A DNA stretch of 64,000 nt, from the NCBI GenBank assembly GCA_015501585.1, contig JADNRY010000072.1, positions 62,001 to 126,000 on the forward strand, written 5' to 3'. Every line of letters begins with the position of its first letter. Position 1 is the stretch's first letter. Below are positions 42,350 to 54,782 of the stretch, in pieces. The position numbers and the translations under genes are program-made. The notes under the pieces were generated by a model. That model was not told where the DNA came from. It was given only the letters and a program-made list of their open reading frames with translations, and made no database searches. The DNA is from Rhodocollybia butyracea. Its lineage: Eukaryota > Basidiomycota > Agaricomycetes > Agaricales > Omphalotaceae.

Positions 42350-42940
42350 AATTTAGCTTAGTTTACCTACCAGATCCTACTCTCCATTCATGTAAGTATG
42401 CATATTGCCCATTCTGACCAAAGACATCTCAGAAGACACTACTGGATGGACCAGAGATCTAACTATTAAGACGTTAGCGAGAGCTTAGTGAGGCAGCTTT
42501 TAGGACAGCTGTTTTACCTCTCTGTATGACTATTTTTACTTTGGGATGAACAAAATTGAAGCGAAGATTGCGCTATTCGACTGCAAGTCGCGAGAAATTT
42601 TTATTCCATCGGTTATCCAAGTAGATTAAACTCACTACTGAGTGGCTTTAGAGCGAAAGCTGAGCGGAGTTAAGTAGAGCGAAATTCAAACGAGATTCAA
42701 AAATTCAAACAATGCAGTCAAATTCGGCTGCTCTTGAATTGTTACAATCCGGCCAAGTACGCAAGTGATAAGATATGTTTAGCGTCAAGCCAAGTTCGGA
42801 TGTCTTCGACAAGGCACGACAGGAGCCCTGATGTTCGGTATTGCTGTTGTGAGCTTATTCCGGTTCCGAGTCTGCAAGACCAAGCAGGTGGAAGCAGATG
42901 TCCAGTCTGTGAATATTAGATATCCATTCCAACTTGAACT
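42350..42940. repeat. SSP-C upstream block
   Basis: Matches 28930-30000 with deletions: CTACTGGATGGACC, GTGGCTTTAGAGCGAAAGCTGAGCGG, and TGTCTTCGACAAGGCACGACAGGAG. No gene. Confidence 0.45.
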
Positions 42941-45075
42941 TTGGAAGCCACAGATATCAGGAATCAGGAGCATTTGGTAACTAAATTGGTTGAAACCTTG
43001 GAGGTTAAAACAGTCAGTTAAGTACAGTAAGATTTAAAATAATTGGCTAAATGTAGTAACTTAATCTAAATTACTATGCTTCAAAACGGGACCTCGCACT
43101 ATTTTGGCCTCATTTGGCGAATCAATTAATCAGGTTTTGTATCGGGCCCGGTGATATGCCGACTCTGGGCTATGCATAAAATGCTACTATGAAGCTGAAT
43201 ACCTCACACCAACACCAACACACACCAAAGACTAACATGAGTTCAAGGGGGTTATCATTGAACAAATCAGAATTCTTATTGCAAGTACATACATCTGCAT
43301 CATATTTACAAGGTTGTGATAGATTTTCTGTCTCGAGATTCTAACAAACTTGGGCGTGCTTTAATCTTTATCTTTCAATTGCCTGAACTTAGACTTTACA
43401 CTAAAAGTACAATTGACAGAGAGAGTATGCGCTACTCACAACACTCTCACTGCTATTAACTTTCTGGAGCATAAGGTAGTTACTGAGGACTTTGGTTTTC
43501 TTTCTTTATACTTTCTTATTTCATTTAACTTGTACTCTTGTTTAATGTGCACTTGTCACTAGAAGACACAAACCAACCACACCAACCCTGTAACAGGAAT
43601 GGGGGGCGGAAAGTGCTTCCCTCTATTTCGTGGGGGACACCTTCTTCTATACTGTATCTCAATATCACAGTGTAAAATACACCATACGAGTTGTGCGGGA
43701 GTACATATGCTCTTGTTATTCAATAAATAGCGCATGAAATATTTATTTCACGCGCTGTCTTAAATCTGCGGGACGCCGCGGCATGATCTTGGAATGATCC
43801 CGGAACCTCGGCACATCAATCTCCTCGCATCAATCTCCTCGGGGTCGGCGATGTATTAATCTCCTCACATCAATTTCTGATGGGAAGTCCCGTTTGGACC
43901 GTTTAACGTTGATACCTGTTCCTTCTGTCTAGTAGTCTTCTAGTTGTAATAAGATACCTTTGGATCGCTTCAATAGTCTGAATATAAGTCATATTTGTGG
44001 TGGGTTTCAGTATTCTTTGCACTATCATTGATTACAACTGTGTTCTGTTGCCGAGACTCAGTTTTGATGTCATCAACAATTAACATCTGTGTCTTTTAAT
44101 GATGCCGCGCGGTAACGGCGGATTCTAGAATACTTCGTACAGTGCATATCTTTAATACAGCATGACTTGGTGCCAAAAACACGCATATACTGCATGTTTT
44201 ATGCCCAAACAAATCTGGGCCGTATCACCGGTTTGGTAGAAGCAGCGCCATCGGGGATTTATCATTTCTAGGCCTAAAACACCCCCCTCTAAGAGTTGCG
44301 GCTTGAGCGAGAAACATCGTTACGTGGTGCACACACATGGGCAGCGCCAGGTGAAGTAGCAGTAGTACTGGTCGTGAGGTTTTCACTTGACCATGATAAC
44401 AATCATACTTACAGGGAACAAATAGTTACGACTCACAGTGGTAGTGCGCCGTCAAATAGTCTCGAAGCCGTCATGTAATAGGACCTACATGGACCCAACA
44501 CATCTATATGTATAGGGCGCGGGCCGCTTTACTGATAATCTTAGATGTAAACAAAAAACCAAACACGAAACAAACATTAGCCCTTCGCCCTAGACAAGCC
44601 TAGACATCTGGAGAAATTTGACCGTGAGGGGTGGGCTCAGTGACGTGACCAGATATGTAACGGAGTGATATTGCGGTGACCATCGGCCAATGCTCTTCTG
44701 CAGCTCTTAATGTGTATTAATGCATAAATCAGTAATATGAACCACAAAGAAGCTACAGAACACATGCCCGATCTTCTTCAGGCATGTTAAGAGGCAAAAT
44801 GACAATGACCTACTTATCCTTCGCCTCAACAAGAAGAGGGATGATAACTTAGCTTCAACACAAGCGGCATTAAGCTTTTTTTCATGACCGCCTGCAGTAT
44901 TTTTCATTGGAAGGGCTTATAAGTGGCAAATGGCACACAAAGGGTAATGGAGACACTTAAAATGGTCAAAAACTGTAGCTTTAGACACTGGCTTGAGAGG
45001 CGCTAATGGGCGTTAAATGTCACGCCGGTGGCTGTGAGCCCACCCCTCACGATCAGAAGTTTTTTATTTATGTCT
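42941..45075. other. gene-free stretch, about 2.1 kb
   Basis: No supported ORF. A CATCAATCTCCTC motif occurs two to three times at 43817-43872. An LTR-like landscape (CAATAAATAGCGC, later TTAACATCTG) is present near 43600-44100, but neither direct flanks nor a second copy are visible. Confidence 0.4.
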
Positions 45076-46151
45076 ACTATGGGTGTTCAGGATATTTCAC
45101 CAAATCCAAAATCGTTAATAACTTTTTAAGGAATGCAAATTTTTCAAATCTGATTTGACCAAAGTTTTCCTTGAGGTCCAAAGCTTTTACTCCGATGCTA
45201 TGAAGTATTTTTTACTGTGAGATGCTTTCATCGGGCAAAGACCGAGCAAAAATCGGGATAGTGGATTACCCCTGTCACATCAAAGTCACGAAACAGCCGT
45301 CGTGCCAGGTTGCGCCGACGTATGGCACAAGCCAGCCTGGCTAGCCGTCACACAGTAAATTCATTAAGTAGTTGGCAAAGAGAAATTGTTTGTTCACTTG
45401 ATGAAACTCTAATTAATATTGAGTACTAAGATTTACTGTGTAGGGGAAAAAACTTCTGTAGGTTTTGGTCTAAGTCTAGGTTGGGAGCGGGGAGGAGCAA
45501 GAGTAGAAGCAGAGCTAGGTGGTATATAATAATTGTGTGTATTAGATGACGATGAAGGAAAACTGAAGTTGTTACTTGAATAAGAACTCGGAGGCGAAAG
45601 TTGCATGCCTGGGAATGGCGGTGGTGGAAGCGGTGGAAGTGGCGGAAATTGACGATGAGATGGATGAAAAATCATCGGATTTAAAGGGTACCGGTAATGT
45701 TCAAACCTAGATGATAATAATGGCTGTGGAGGGTTTTCGGTTTTCGAACCCAAAGCCACAATGGGAAGTAGGGGGGATGGATGGATGATAAGAGTGGTAC
45801 AGTGAAGCAGGTGTAGGCGAGAGACGACGGCTCGAGGGACCGGGTGTCGGAGAATGATGGCTCGAGGGACCGGGTGTCAGAGAACGACGGCTCGAGGGAC
45901 CAGGTGTCAGAGAACGGCGACGACGTGAGGCCCTTGGGTCGTCATTTTCATCTCCAGTGCGTTTTCGCTTTCGAGTAAAAAGCGCAACGTACCGCGGATT
46001 CGATTTGAGCTCAAGATTTGCATTAAAATGTGCGTTGATTCGGACACAAAGTACATCGATGGAGGCGCCTTTGTATTTGAGGCCAAGTGCAACTGCAAGG
46101 TCAATGAGATGGGGCTTTGTTTTGGACTGGATAGTGCCAGAGAATGTGCTG

Positions 46152-46521
46152 CATCAGGAAAAGTGTTTTTTTCCTAGGGGACCAAGGGTGGCCTAAGGAC
46201 AACTAGGTGACCTATGAATCCTATGTCATCCTAGGATTTGGCACTTGTCTTAAGGGACTCACAGCTTCCCAGGATATCCCAGGATTTCCTAGGATTTCCT
46301 AGGATACCTCAGGACAATTCCAGGACAACTTTGGGAAAACCAGGGAAAACTAAGGAAAACACAGTTTTGCCCTGGTCTTCATAGGACTTCCTAGGGAATC
46401 CTGGGAAACTGTGAGTTCCTTAAGACAAGTACCAAATCCTAGGATGACATAGGATTCATAGGTCACCTAGTTGTCCTTAGGCCACCCTTGGTCCCCTAGG
46501 AAAAAAACACTTTTCCTGATG
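46152..46521. mobile_element. CATCAGG-type MITE, copy 1 (palindromic)
   Basis: Inverted ends CATCAGGAAAAGTG with arms well over 100 bp, flanked by CTG on both sides (46149-46151, 46522-46524). Closely similar to copy 2 at 47376, in the opposite orientation. Inserted between the coiled coil and the SAP-like part of the pogo transposase. Confidence 0.8.
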
Positions 46522-47375
46522 CTGTTATCACGTTGTTGTTCTGCACGGCATAGAATGTCTGCTGTCTCCATTTCCTTTCGCTTCTTTTGTACCTTTCTCT
46601 CTGTCTCTGCTGCCGCCAACTCTTTCCCTTCCATCGAAGTCAAGATACAAGTGTCCATGTGAAACCGTTTTGACGAGTCCTTTTTCTGGGACTTGTTGTT
46701 GAACTTGTGCTTCCACATTCCGGCCTCGACTCCTGCGATTACTGCATGAGCCCTTGCAGCATCGCGCTCGGCTTCGGAAATTGCAAGTTGCTTTTGGAGT
46801 TCTATGATTTGGCAATCTTGGTCAAAGTCACGGCTCTGAGCGCTGCCATTTTGGGTACGTTTGTGGCTTGGTCGATGAGTGGTAGGCATTGGTGTCTGCT
46901 GAGTGAGTGAAGTAGTTTGGCGAGTATGGTGTGTAGAGAGTGGAGTTGGCATTGATATTGAAGGCGGAGGAGATGATGAAGTGGCACGAGGTAGAGTTGA
47001 TGCTTGCAGCATGTGATCATCGCAAGAATTCGAATCAGAAAGCATGAAGGTTCCATCATCTGAACTGTCACTGCCGTCGTCTGATTCACTCAAGCTCCCA
47101 TTTGCATCTCTTTCTGCCTCCATCCTCTCCAATTCCGCAGGGTCAAACATATCATCTGAAGAGGCATTGGGCGCTCTAGGGAGCCGTCTCGGAAACGAAG
47201 CAGGTAGCTGGTTCTTTGTGGATGAAATAATACTTGGTGCAAAATCAGCATCTGTAAAAATACTTGGATTTAATGGACATATTCCAGATTTCCGCCACGA
47301 TGCCAGAATTGTTCGCTCTGTAAAGGCTGTTTTTCGTGCTTCCCAGTATTCGTGAACAATGTCGCGCAATTCCAT

Positions 47376-47745
47376 CATCAGGAAAAGTGTTTTTTTCCTA
47401 GGGGACCAAGGGTGGCCTAAGGACAACTAGGTGACCTATGAACCCCATGACATCCTAGGATTTGGCACTTGTCTTAAGGAACTCACAGTTTCCCAGGATT
47501 CCCTAGGAAGTCCTATGAAGACCAGGGCAAAACTGTGTTTTCCTTAGTTTTCCCTGGTTTTACCCAAGTTGTCCTGGAATTGTCCTGAGGTATCCCAGGA
47601 TATCCTAGGAAATCCTGGGAAATCCTGGGAAGCTGTGAGTCCCTTAAGACAAGTGCCAAATCCTAGGATGACATAGGATTCATAGGTCACCTAGTTGTCC
47701 TTAGGCCACCCTTGGTCCCCTAGGAAAAAAACACTTTTCCTGATG
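47376..47745. mobile_element. CATCAGG-type MITE, copy 2
   Basis: Same ends and length as copy 1. The flanks share only AT. It lies between GSS and MELRDIVHEYW of the pogo transposase. Confidence 0.8.
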
Positions 47746-48221
47746 ATAGAGGATCCAGTATTGTGCAAGATTTCGTCACAGCGGTTGAACCATGCTGTTT
47801 GAAGTGGACCGAAGCAACCAACATCAAGAGGTTGTAGTCAATGGGTAGTGTGAGGTGGGAGACAGAGAAGATGAATGCCATTCGCATTGGCCAGGTCAAT
47901 CCATTGCTCACTGAGGTGAGATCCATGTCCGTCAAAGATCAGAAGGATGGGTTTGCCAGAGCTGTTTCGGGCTTTGGCGTGAGGTATGAAACACTGTTTG
48001 AACCACTCAAACCCAATTTCATCATTGGTCCAGCTGTTTTCTGAGGTTGCAATCCTAGATACTCATCAATTAACAGTTCATCAAGACCAGTTCATACATA
48101 CAAAATATCATCATCGACTTGAGACCACTCATCAAACCTTCCTTGACCTGGGAAGACAAAACAAGGGGGTATCTCGGCTGTTCCATCAGCACACACACAG
48201 TCGACAATCGTGACAAGCTTA

Positions 48222-48552
48222 TTGCTCTTTTCAAAAATAATGGTTTCTGGAAAAAAAAAAGTTTGGTTCAAAGAGCAGCCAGCACGGAGCTGCAATGGTC
48301 TTGAACTTTCTTTTTTTGGAAATAATTGACAATCCAATTGAGCGGAGTGGTGGTGGATTTGCCTTTTTTAGAAATTCCTGATGATTCCGATGGAGTATAA
48401 TGGTCCTGGCTTCCTTTTTTGGAAATAGCTGACGGTCTGAGTTGGCTCCAGACTTTCCTTTTTGGGGAATATACGCCTCATCTATACATTGACGTTGTTG
48501 GCCTGTTCAAAACTTTTTTTTTTCCAGAAACCATTATTTTTGAAAAGAGCAA
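48222..48552. mobile_element. Tc1-type MITE, 331 bp
   Basis: Inverted ends TTGCTCTTTTCAAAAATAA with TA at both sides (48220-48221, 48553-48554). Without it the transposase reads KSDSLKLVTIVDC, as pogo proteins do. The interior has repeated CTTTTTTTGGAAATA-like units. Confidence 0.75.
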
Positions 48553-49774
48553 TAAGGGAATCACTTTTCTGACGATACATCATGGCATCAAACTTCACAA
48601 AGAAATAGCGGATCTGGGAATTTTTGTGTCCTCTGCCGAGTTGGACACCTTTCTCATCCACATTGTACAGGTTTTCCCAAGGTATGTCGTTCTCCTCCAA
48701 GAAATCCTTCAGCATTTGAAAGTACGCATGAATAGTGGGATAGTTGAAGGCCTTTGCTTGCTTGGGATCAAGCCCTGAACCTCGCAAAGTTTTCAACGCA
48801 CTCGGAAATTCCTTCAAGAACCTTTTGACCCATGACCTCAAAACCATATTCTCACCAATGCTTTGCCCCTTCTCCTTCAGAATGGCCTTCACCTTAGGTC
48901 TAATGGTTTTCCGGTTAACAGGCATACCTGCCAGTCCCAGGTACTGTATCCATTCCACAAGAACCTCCTTCTCCGCTTGTGTTAACAGTGCCTGCGCATC
49001 ATGCGCCTTCTTCTTTGGCTCAATACCTTTGAGTCGGTTGAGAAGTGTCTTGTAAGGAACACTGTATTCTGCTGCTGCCGCTTTTACATTTTTGAAGTCA
49101 CCATTTGTCCAGGCTATCCTAGCCTGGGCTAACTTGTCTTCTGTCCTCTCGTCAATTTTCCGTGGCTTGGTCGGCCCAGCTTTACGAAGGTTTTTGGGAG
49201 AGTCATTGTGGTGTGGTTAGAGGTGCCGTTGATGCCAATGACATCGCTAGCACGGCGCGCCATCGTTGTCATGTCTCTTCCATCGTTCATTTTCTTTTGT
49301 CCCTTACTTTGTAAATACTGACCCGATAAACTTGTAATTTGTGGTATCTACTCCTGAGATGTTACTCTAAACTTATATATCCTTTGTTGAATAACTATCA
49401 TTCATCGTTCAATAGTTCCTGGGTATTTGATGGGAAAATCACGCTCACCTGTTCCATAGTTTGGTCTTATACTTGACATCTTTTCAAAATCAGGGAGTTA
49501 TGAGTAGCTGGGAGTTAAGAACAGGATGTAAAGATAGTATTTAAAAAAGATGAAGCTTCATATGTGAGCAGAACCATAAGAAATATGGATTTTTTTTGAA
49601 AGTGAACTATCCCGAGCCGGGAAAAGTTCCCGAACACCCATAGTATGATTATCGGGCCATTCCCTATACATCTGGGACCGAGATTAATCAAACAACATCA
49701 GCAAAGCCTGTATGTATTTAGCAATTTAGCAAATGTATCGAGTGTATTAAAATTGCCAGCGAATACATTACATT

Positions 49775-50988
49775 AGGGCTGCTCAATTCCACTCGCCCTG
49801 TCACTCACGAGTGAAATCAAATGTGAGCTGATATGATGAGAAACAAGGGCTCCCGGACCCAGCCCGATCCTGACATAATTAATGAGCTGTTTTAGGGAGG
49901 CGACGGAAGGGGGTGGGCTAGACTCGCGTTGCCAGTCTGTTCTGTCGCCACCCAATTCAAATAAATTTGAATTGCGCTCAGGGTAAACAGCTGAGCTGAG
50001 GTGACTACAGAAGGACTGGAACGACTTCCGCGTCACTAACAGAGTCACAAATTTGTGACTTTGACTTAGCGGAATTTCGCCTCATCAACCGTCGCAAAAT
50101 CACAATTTTGTGTGCGGGACTCCCTCGTTGGAAAATGCCCAAATAAAAAGTAAGTAGAAAGACTCGTACCATTGTTCTAAGTTAGAAAATCGCTATTAGA
50201 ACAGAAATAGACATACCGAACTTGAATGAGACACAAAACTGGCAAAAATGAGCTGAAAATCTGCAATTGAACCAGCAAATATCAGTGGACAGTCTTGGAA
50301 GGTTATATTTGAGTTTATGGAGGTACTCTTCATCCAAAAACGAGAACAAAAAAGCAGTTACAGACCCACCACTTGAATGAGAGAGAATACTGTACTTTTT
50401 ATATTGAATTTCCACAAAGTATAGCCAGCAGAGAGGCAAATAGAGTAACAGAGGGCCTTATTGAGTATGTTTACTTATTTTTTACCTCTAACTGTGAGAG
50501 GATTGGAGTCATCTTGAAGAACTTGGACACAACGAAAGGATCTTGCTATGTATCTTGAATTCCAAGGGCAACCTAGTCAAAAAATAGCTTGAACAGGATC
50601 CAGAACCATTATTGAGGTATATTCGGAGGTAAATTCAGCGGGACGTTGTACTTTACGCCGTTGCAACGGGAGCGGGTGGGGGTTAAAAAGCAAAAAAAAT
50701 TATAAGTCAAAGTCACAAATTTGTGACTCGGTTGGTGACGCTGATTCCGTTCCAGCCGTTCTCCGAACATGCTAATAGCGGTAGCAGTATGTGATTTCAT
50801 ATTTGAAATATCGGAGAACGGCTGGCTAGCGAGCCTAGGGGTGGGCTGCTCTGAGGCCAGCAACCGGAGCTCTACCCTGTTCTACCGGACGCAAGACCCT
50901 GTTGAGATCAAACGGCACGACCGGCTTGCATTTGATTTCACTCGTGAGTGACTTGTGAGTGACACGGCGAGTGGAATTGAGCAGCCCT
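49775..50988. mobile_element. Harbinger-type MITE, 1.2 kb, with nested inverted repeats
   Basis: Ends AGGGCTGCTCAATTCCACTC with ATT duplicated at both sides (49772-49774, 50989-50991). The right end has an extra short duplication (ACTCACAAGTC). Inner inverted pairs include GTCACAAATTTGTGAC, itself a palindrome, at about 50043 and 50707. The termini resemble the full Harbinger element at 7247. No coding capacity is seen. Confidence 0.75.
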
Positions 50989-50991
50989 ATT

Positions 50992-52087
50992 GAATTAACA
51001 ACAAATTGTATTGAATTTCCAGTGCTGGACAATGGAGAGTGTCCTGGGGTTCTGGAAGCACTTCCCAGTGCTGCTCACACAATCCAGGTTTTGCTGCTGC
51101 AGGCAGACACGGACTTTCACAGATATGCGCATAATGCCCAGATCAGCCCAGTGCGGGTTTTGACAGGTGCTCATTCTGTTGCCTCTGGACGCTTTGAATG
51201 ATGTCAGGTTGACATAACGCATAAACGGACACCCCTGAACTAGGCCATTTTTTGATTCATAACGCATAACAACCCTCCTTGAACTACTTGAATTTCAAAA
51301 AATCATAAAACATAACAAATTTTTGTGCTGGCTATGCCGGCACGAACTGAACTTACCAATTCATAAAACATGAATTTCTAGCCTGAACATGTAGTATTAA
51401 TGAACTTAGAGCATAACACGTAACACCCCATGAGCTTATGGTCATAATTAATTATTATACAGTAGTATCACTATCGGAGATGTCTGCCGGTCCTGGGTCT
51501 GAAAGGTTTCTCATGCCATTAGAGGGTTCTGTCCCTGCCAAAAAGGCCAATTTATTACTGCTCTGAAATTTAGCACTGGTGTTTTGGTCCATGGTTTTTG
51601 TCTACGAATAGCCTTTCATTGAGGTTGCGAAAACTGGCTGCGCAAATGTAATATTTCAGCCTTCATATTGTCTAGACTATATGAGTACAATACAATGCCC
51701 TACGATGAGAGCTATAGTATTGTATGGTTCCCAAATGGCACGCGGTGCACAAAAATTGCAATTGTTCAATGAACACATGTTTGGATTGGACGCGGTTTGC
51801 GTTAGTCCAGTGTATAGCATTGGAGTTCCTGCAAGCATTGTTTGTTTGACAGCAAGGATTTTTATGGTGTTTGTACTTGAGTGCGGGAGCTATCTGGCCA
51901 TTGGAAATATATCTTGTTGTCCACGGGGCCTGCCTGGTTAATGTCATTCAGGTTGCCCGATAGCAAAGGAGTCCCAGGGCTGGCAATAGGGGCGCCAAAG
52001 AGAATTATCTTGGGAATATCCATGGCGTCCAAACTGATTCATTTTTAAAGCACGTACCCTCTCTGTGGATCTAGAACTCTTCCCACA
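50992..52087. other. gene-free stretch upstream of the GH76-like gene
   Basis: No supported ORF; the last few hundred bases should hold the promoter of the gene at 52088. Small near-repeats of CATAACACGTAACA-like text occur at 51260-51440. Confidence 0.35.
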
Positions 52088-54535
52088 ATGTTCCTGGGCC
52101 ATCTCAGTGCCCCGGCACACCTTCCTTTCCTCCGCTTGCACTTGACATGCGTTTCTCGTTGGGTTCCACTACTACTTCTGATCTCGTGCACAGTAGCTGC
52201 TGAGTATGTGATACCGTCGACTTGGAACGTACGTGAATTAGCCCTCTATAGGTCTCACCCCGCAGTGTACACTAAATGACTAAACGTCACCCACACCTAC
52301 ACCTGCAGGGCACGATTACTGCGTCTAGTAAAGAGCGCCAATCGACCATCGCAGCAGCGATCCAAGAAGGATTCGCCAATCCGACCTCCCGTAAGTTACG
52401 CTTTGCTGTAATTTATTAAGAACTCATTCATGGTTTGACCGAAGTTAATGACGAATTCTTCTCTGTTTTGGCTGTCTATGACTTCTACAACAACACCACT
52501 ACGTACAGAACCCAGGTCACGGCACATTTCGCAAATGCTTTCTTCCAGCCTAACAACAAGTAGGATATCATACTAATTACTCTCTTCGCGGAACTATTGT
52601 ATACTAACATCCTCCAGAAGTGTCCGTATCACATTTCGATTCATTGTTTACTCTCAATAACCTTATTCCTATCCCTTGCAAGCAGATCGATCTGTAGGTT
52701 GAGCTCTCATTCGGGATTGGGATTTGCTCATCGGAGATAATCATTCAGGAGTCTAGGTGTTCACGCAATGCGTGCTTATAGAGTCTATCAGGATCCAGCA
52801 ATGCTAGAACTAGCTACAGGAGTATGGGAATATGGTCGAAATTATACTATTTCTCCAGAAGATGTAGCTGCAGGTTTGATAGCAACAAAGTCTTTCAACC
52901 TTACAAATGCCTGCTACTCAAGTACGTATTGTGTTTTCTCACGATTGAAAACATCATAAATGTTCAATGTAGCTACACTGGCTGGAGGGACGTTTTGGGT
53001 GAGTGGTTGTGTGCCAAATAGAACTTGCAAAGACTTACGAGCGTGCAGGTACCTGCGATGAATGACATAACATTATATGGGGTTAATACTGGGTTTGTGC
53101 TTTTGATTATCATTTGTGAGGCTACTCCCTCATGATTACCTTATTCCTTTAGCATGTTCTTAACGTCAGTCACCCCATAGCACAGACTTGCGCAGTGTTA
53201 ACTTGAATGCTAATCTTCCCTGCCAGGCTTTCAGCGTATCTCTCACAAGCAACCGGCAACGCCACATACCTTAGTGCCGCCACAGAATCTGGGGCATTCA
53301 TGATTGACCTATTGTATGTTACCAGTGAAGGAAACGGACAGCCTGTATTCTCGGCGACAAACGGAAGTTCTGCTTGTATGGGGCTTTGGGGCCCCGGTGG
53401 CGACTTCCTGATTGACCAAGCAGGCTTGTTCATGGAAGGTCTGGCGGTGCTACCTGGTGACACTACCTTTGGGCTACAGAACCTGTCTGTGAACTCCATG
53501 TGAGTGCTAACCATAACATCTATCCAAGAAGTGAGAGGATTCAATGACCCCGGTAGGCGCTCCAACATCGTCAATGTAACACTAGCGACAAATGCGCTAT
53601 GCAATGCTCCCAATGGCATCATCAGTGCGTTTTGCTCTTATTTATCACCTACAGATATGTTTGTTCTCAACTTATACTCTAGACACCGGTGGCGGCAATG
53701 GGGACTCTTACCTGGTTCAAGGCCTCGGAGCTTTATATCACGTTATGGAAGAGCCTGTTGACCTGATAATGTATATTGGGAGTTTCTTGAGTACTCAGGT
53801 AATCCCTCCACTGCTACCATGTGGCGACACGAATTGACCTGTTTTTAAGTACAACACGCTCATAACCGCAGCGACTGAACCCGGAAGTAATATTTACGCA
53901 AGTTCTTGGATCGGACCGCCAGAGCCGTATAACTCGTCAAGTCAGACGATGGCCATATTTGGACTCGTTAATAGTGCTCAGGTTATCAACACCACATCTA
54001 ACAACGGAAGCCAAAACAACAACGGAAGCCAGAGCACAACCGGTGGTCCCAGCCCAAGTGGTCATGCACAACACAGCACCGGCTTAGTAGGGCCGATTGT
54101 AGGAGGCGTTTTTGGAGGAGGTAAGTTCTGATTGATGCCTTTTGTACTGGTCTTCATTCTGGTATTACCTCAGTTATCGTCCTTGCCGCAGTTGGGTTTT
54201 TGATAAACCGGCGACGCCTACAACGATCCAGTACTACGCCTCCGACAAATCTTTCGGTAGACCCATTGGTACTGAAGGTACCTCAACCTGTTCCCCCTTT
54301 TCCTCCCTCGGATCCGGGGCCCTTGAATGCAGAGTGGTCCCTACCGGCAATAGAAAATCGAGTCTCTGGTTATGATGGTTCAACCAGGTATACTACAGAC
54401 CCACCAAGTACGGTCGCAATAGGTAACGGTATTGCACGACTTGAGCGGCATTTCCAAATGTTACTGTCGAGGTTTCAGCAGGAGGGTAGGCCGGAATGGG
54501 AAACTGAACCACCCGCCTATGATGCGTCGGGTTGA
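52088..54535 (+). CDS. GH76-like (alpha-1,6-mannanase family) protein with C-terminal membrane anchor
   Basis: The first exon carries a signal sequence (WVPLLLLISCTVAA, then EYVIPSTWN). Spliced exons then give KERQSTIAAAIQEGF, NDEFFSVLAVYDFYNN, MRAYRVYQDPAMLELATGVW, SPEDVAAG, TLAGGTFWV, LSAYLSQATGNATYLSAATE, FLIDQAGLFMEGLAVLPGD, TGGGNGDSYLVQGLGALYHV and SSWIGPPEPYNSSSQTMAIF. This block order matches agaricomycete glycoside hydrolase family 76 proteins, thought to act on wall mannan. Then follow an Asn/Ser/Gly linker, a membrane segment (VIVLAAVGFLINRRR) and a cytosolic tail ending EPPAYDASG. About ten short introns; the exon near 52620-52700 is not resolved. I do not see the Asp-Asp catalytic pair clearly. 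Paralogue at 62879, inverted. Confidence 0.7.
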
Positions 54536-54757
54536 TGGTTAGTTAATTTTGTTCGCAACGGGTTCGATATTGACTTTGCAGACTCGGAGTCCTGAGCGCA
54601 TAGGCTCGTATCATGAAGTTGGAGTTATCGATTCATATTCGGGACCTTATTTTGGCTCGGTGGTCCAGAGTAAACCCACACTGCTGTTCTTTCTGAATCA
54701 GTTGCGTTCGAGCTCTAATATTTGGTTTCACGCTTCTTTATATTTGAAGTTTATAAA

Positions 54758-54782
54758 TCTTCGGTTCAAATCCGGATGTGTC
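54758..54782 (+). pseudogene. tRNA T-arm remnant
   Basis: CTTCGGTTCAAATCCGGATG followed by TGTCCG matches the 3' end of the tRNA-Ala-like loci. No 5' half. Confidence 0.4.

Larger units (their letters stand above)
45433..49170 (-). pseudogene. pogo-type transposase with C-terminal SAP-like domain, interrupted
   Basis: From the N-terminus: psq-type HTH (LAQARIAWTNGDFKNVKAAA, then EYSVPYKTLLNRLKG), a CENP-B-like second HTH (RKTIRPKVKAILKEKGQSIG, then WVKRFLKEFP), and the nuclease with first Asp in YNVDEKGVQLG, second in FDGHGSHLSEQW, third in LQPLDVGCFGPLQ. An Asp/Ser-rich and coiled-coil region follows (CQIIELQKQLAISEAERDAA), then a SAP-like DNA-binding motif (LIDLAVALGLKYKGASIDVL) and RSLTPGPSS repeats. 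The coding run resumes in frame across each MITE when the MITE and one target copy are ignored. An in-frame TGA at 47838-47840 falls in HTTH*LQPLD, where pogo proteins often have Arg. The N-terminal Met is uncertain, as a stop precedes the frame. A possible last frame change lies near 45780. Confidence 0.75.
45078..49643. mobile_element. full-length pogo-like (Tc1/mariner) transposon with three nested MITEs
   Basis: Ends CTATGGGTGTTC...GAACACCCATAG with TA on both sides (45076-45077, 49644-49645). It carries one long minus-strand gene with psq and CENP-B type HTH and a DDD nuclease. MITEs lie at 46152, 47376 and 48222, all inside the coding region. The 652-bp MITE at 6470 is a deletion derivative. 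Confidence 0.85.

Noticed and set aside
43600..44110. Possible solo LTR (TGTAACAGG ... TTAACA)
   Set aside because: No target duplication or second copy could be found at any plausible pair of ends.
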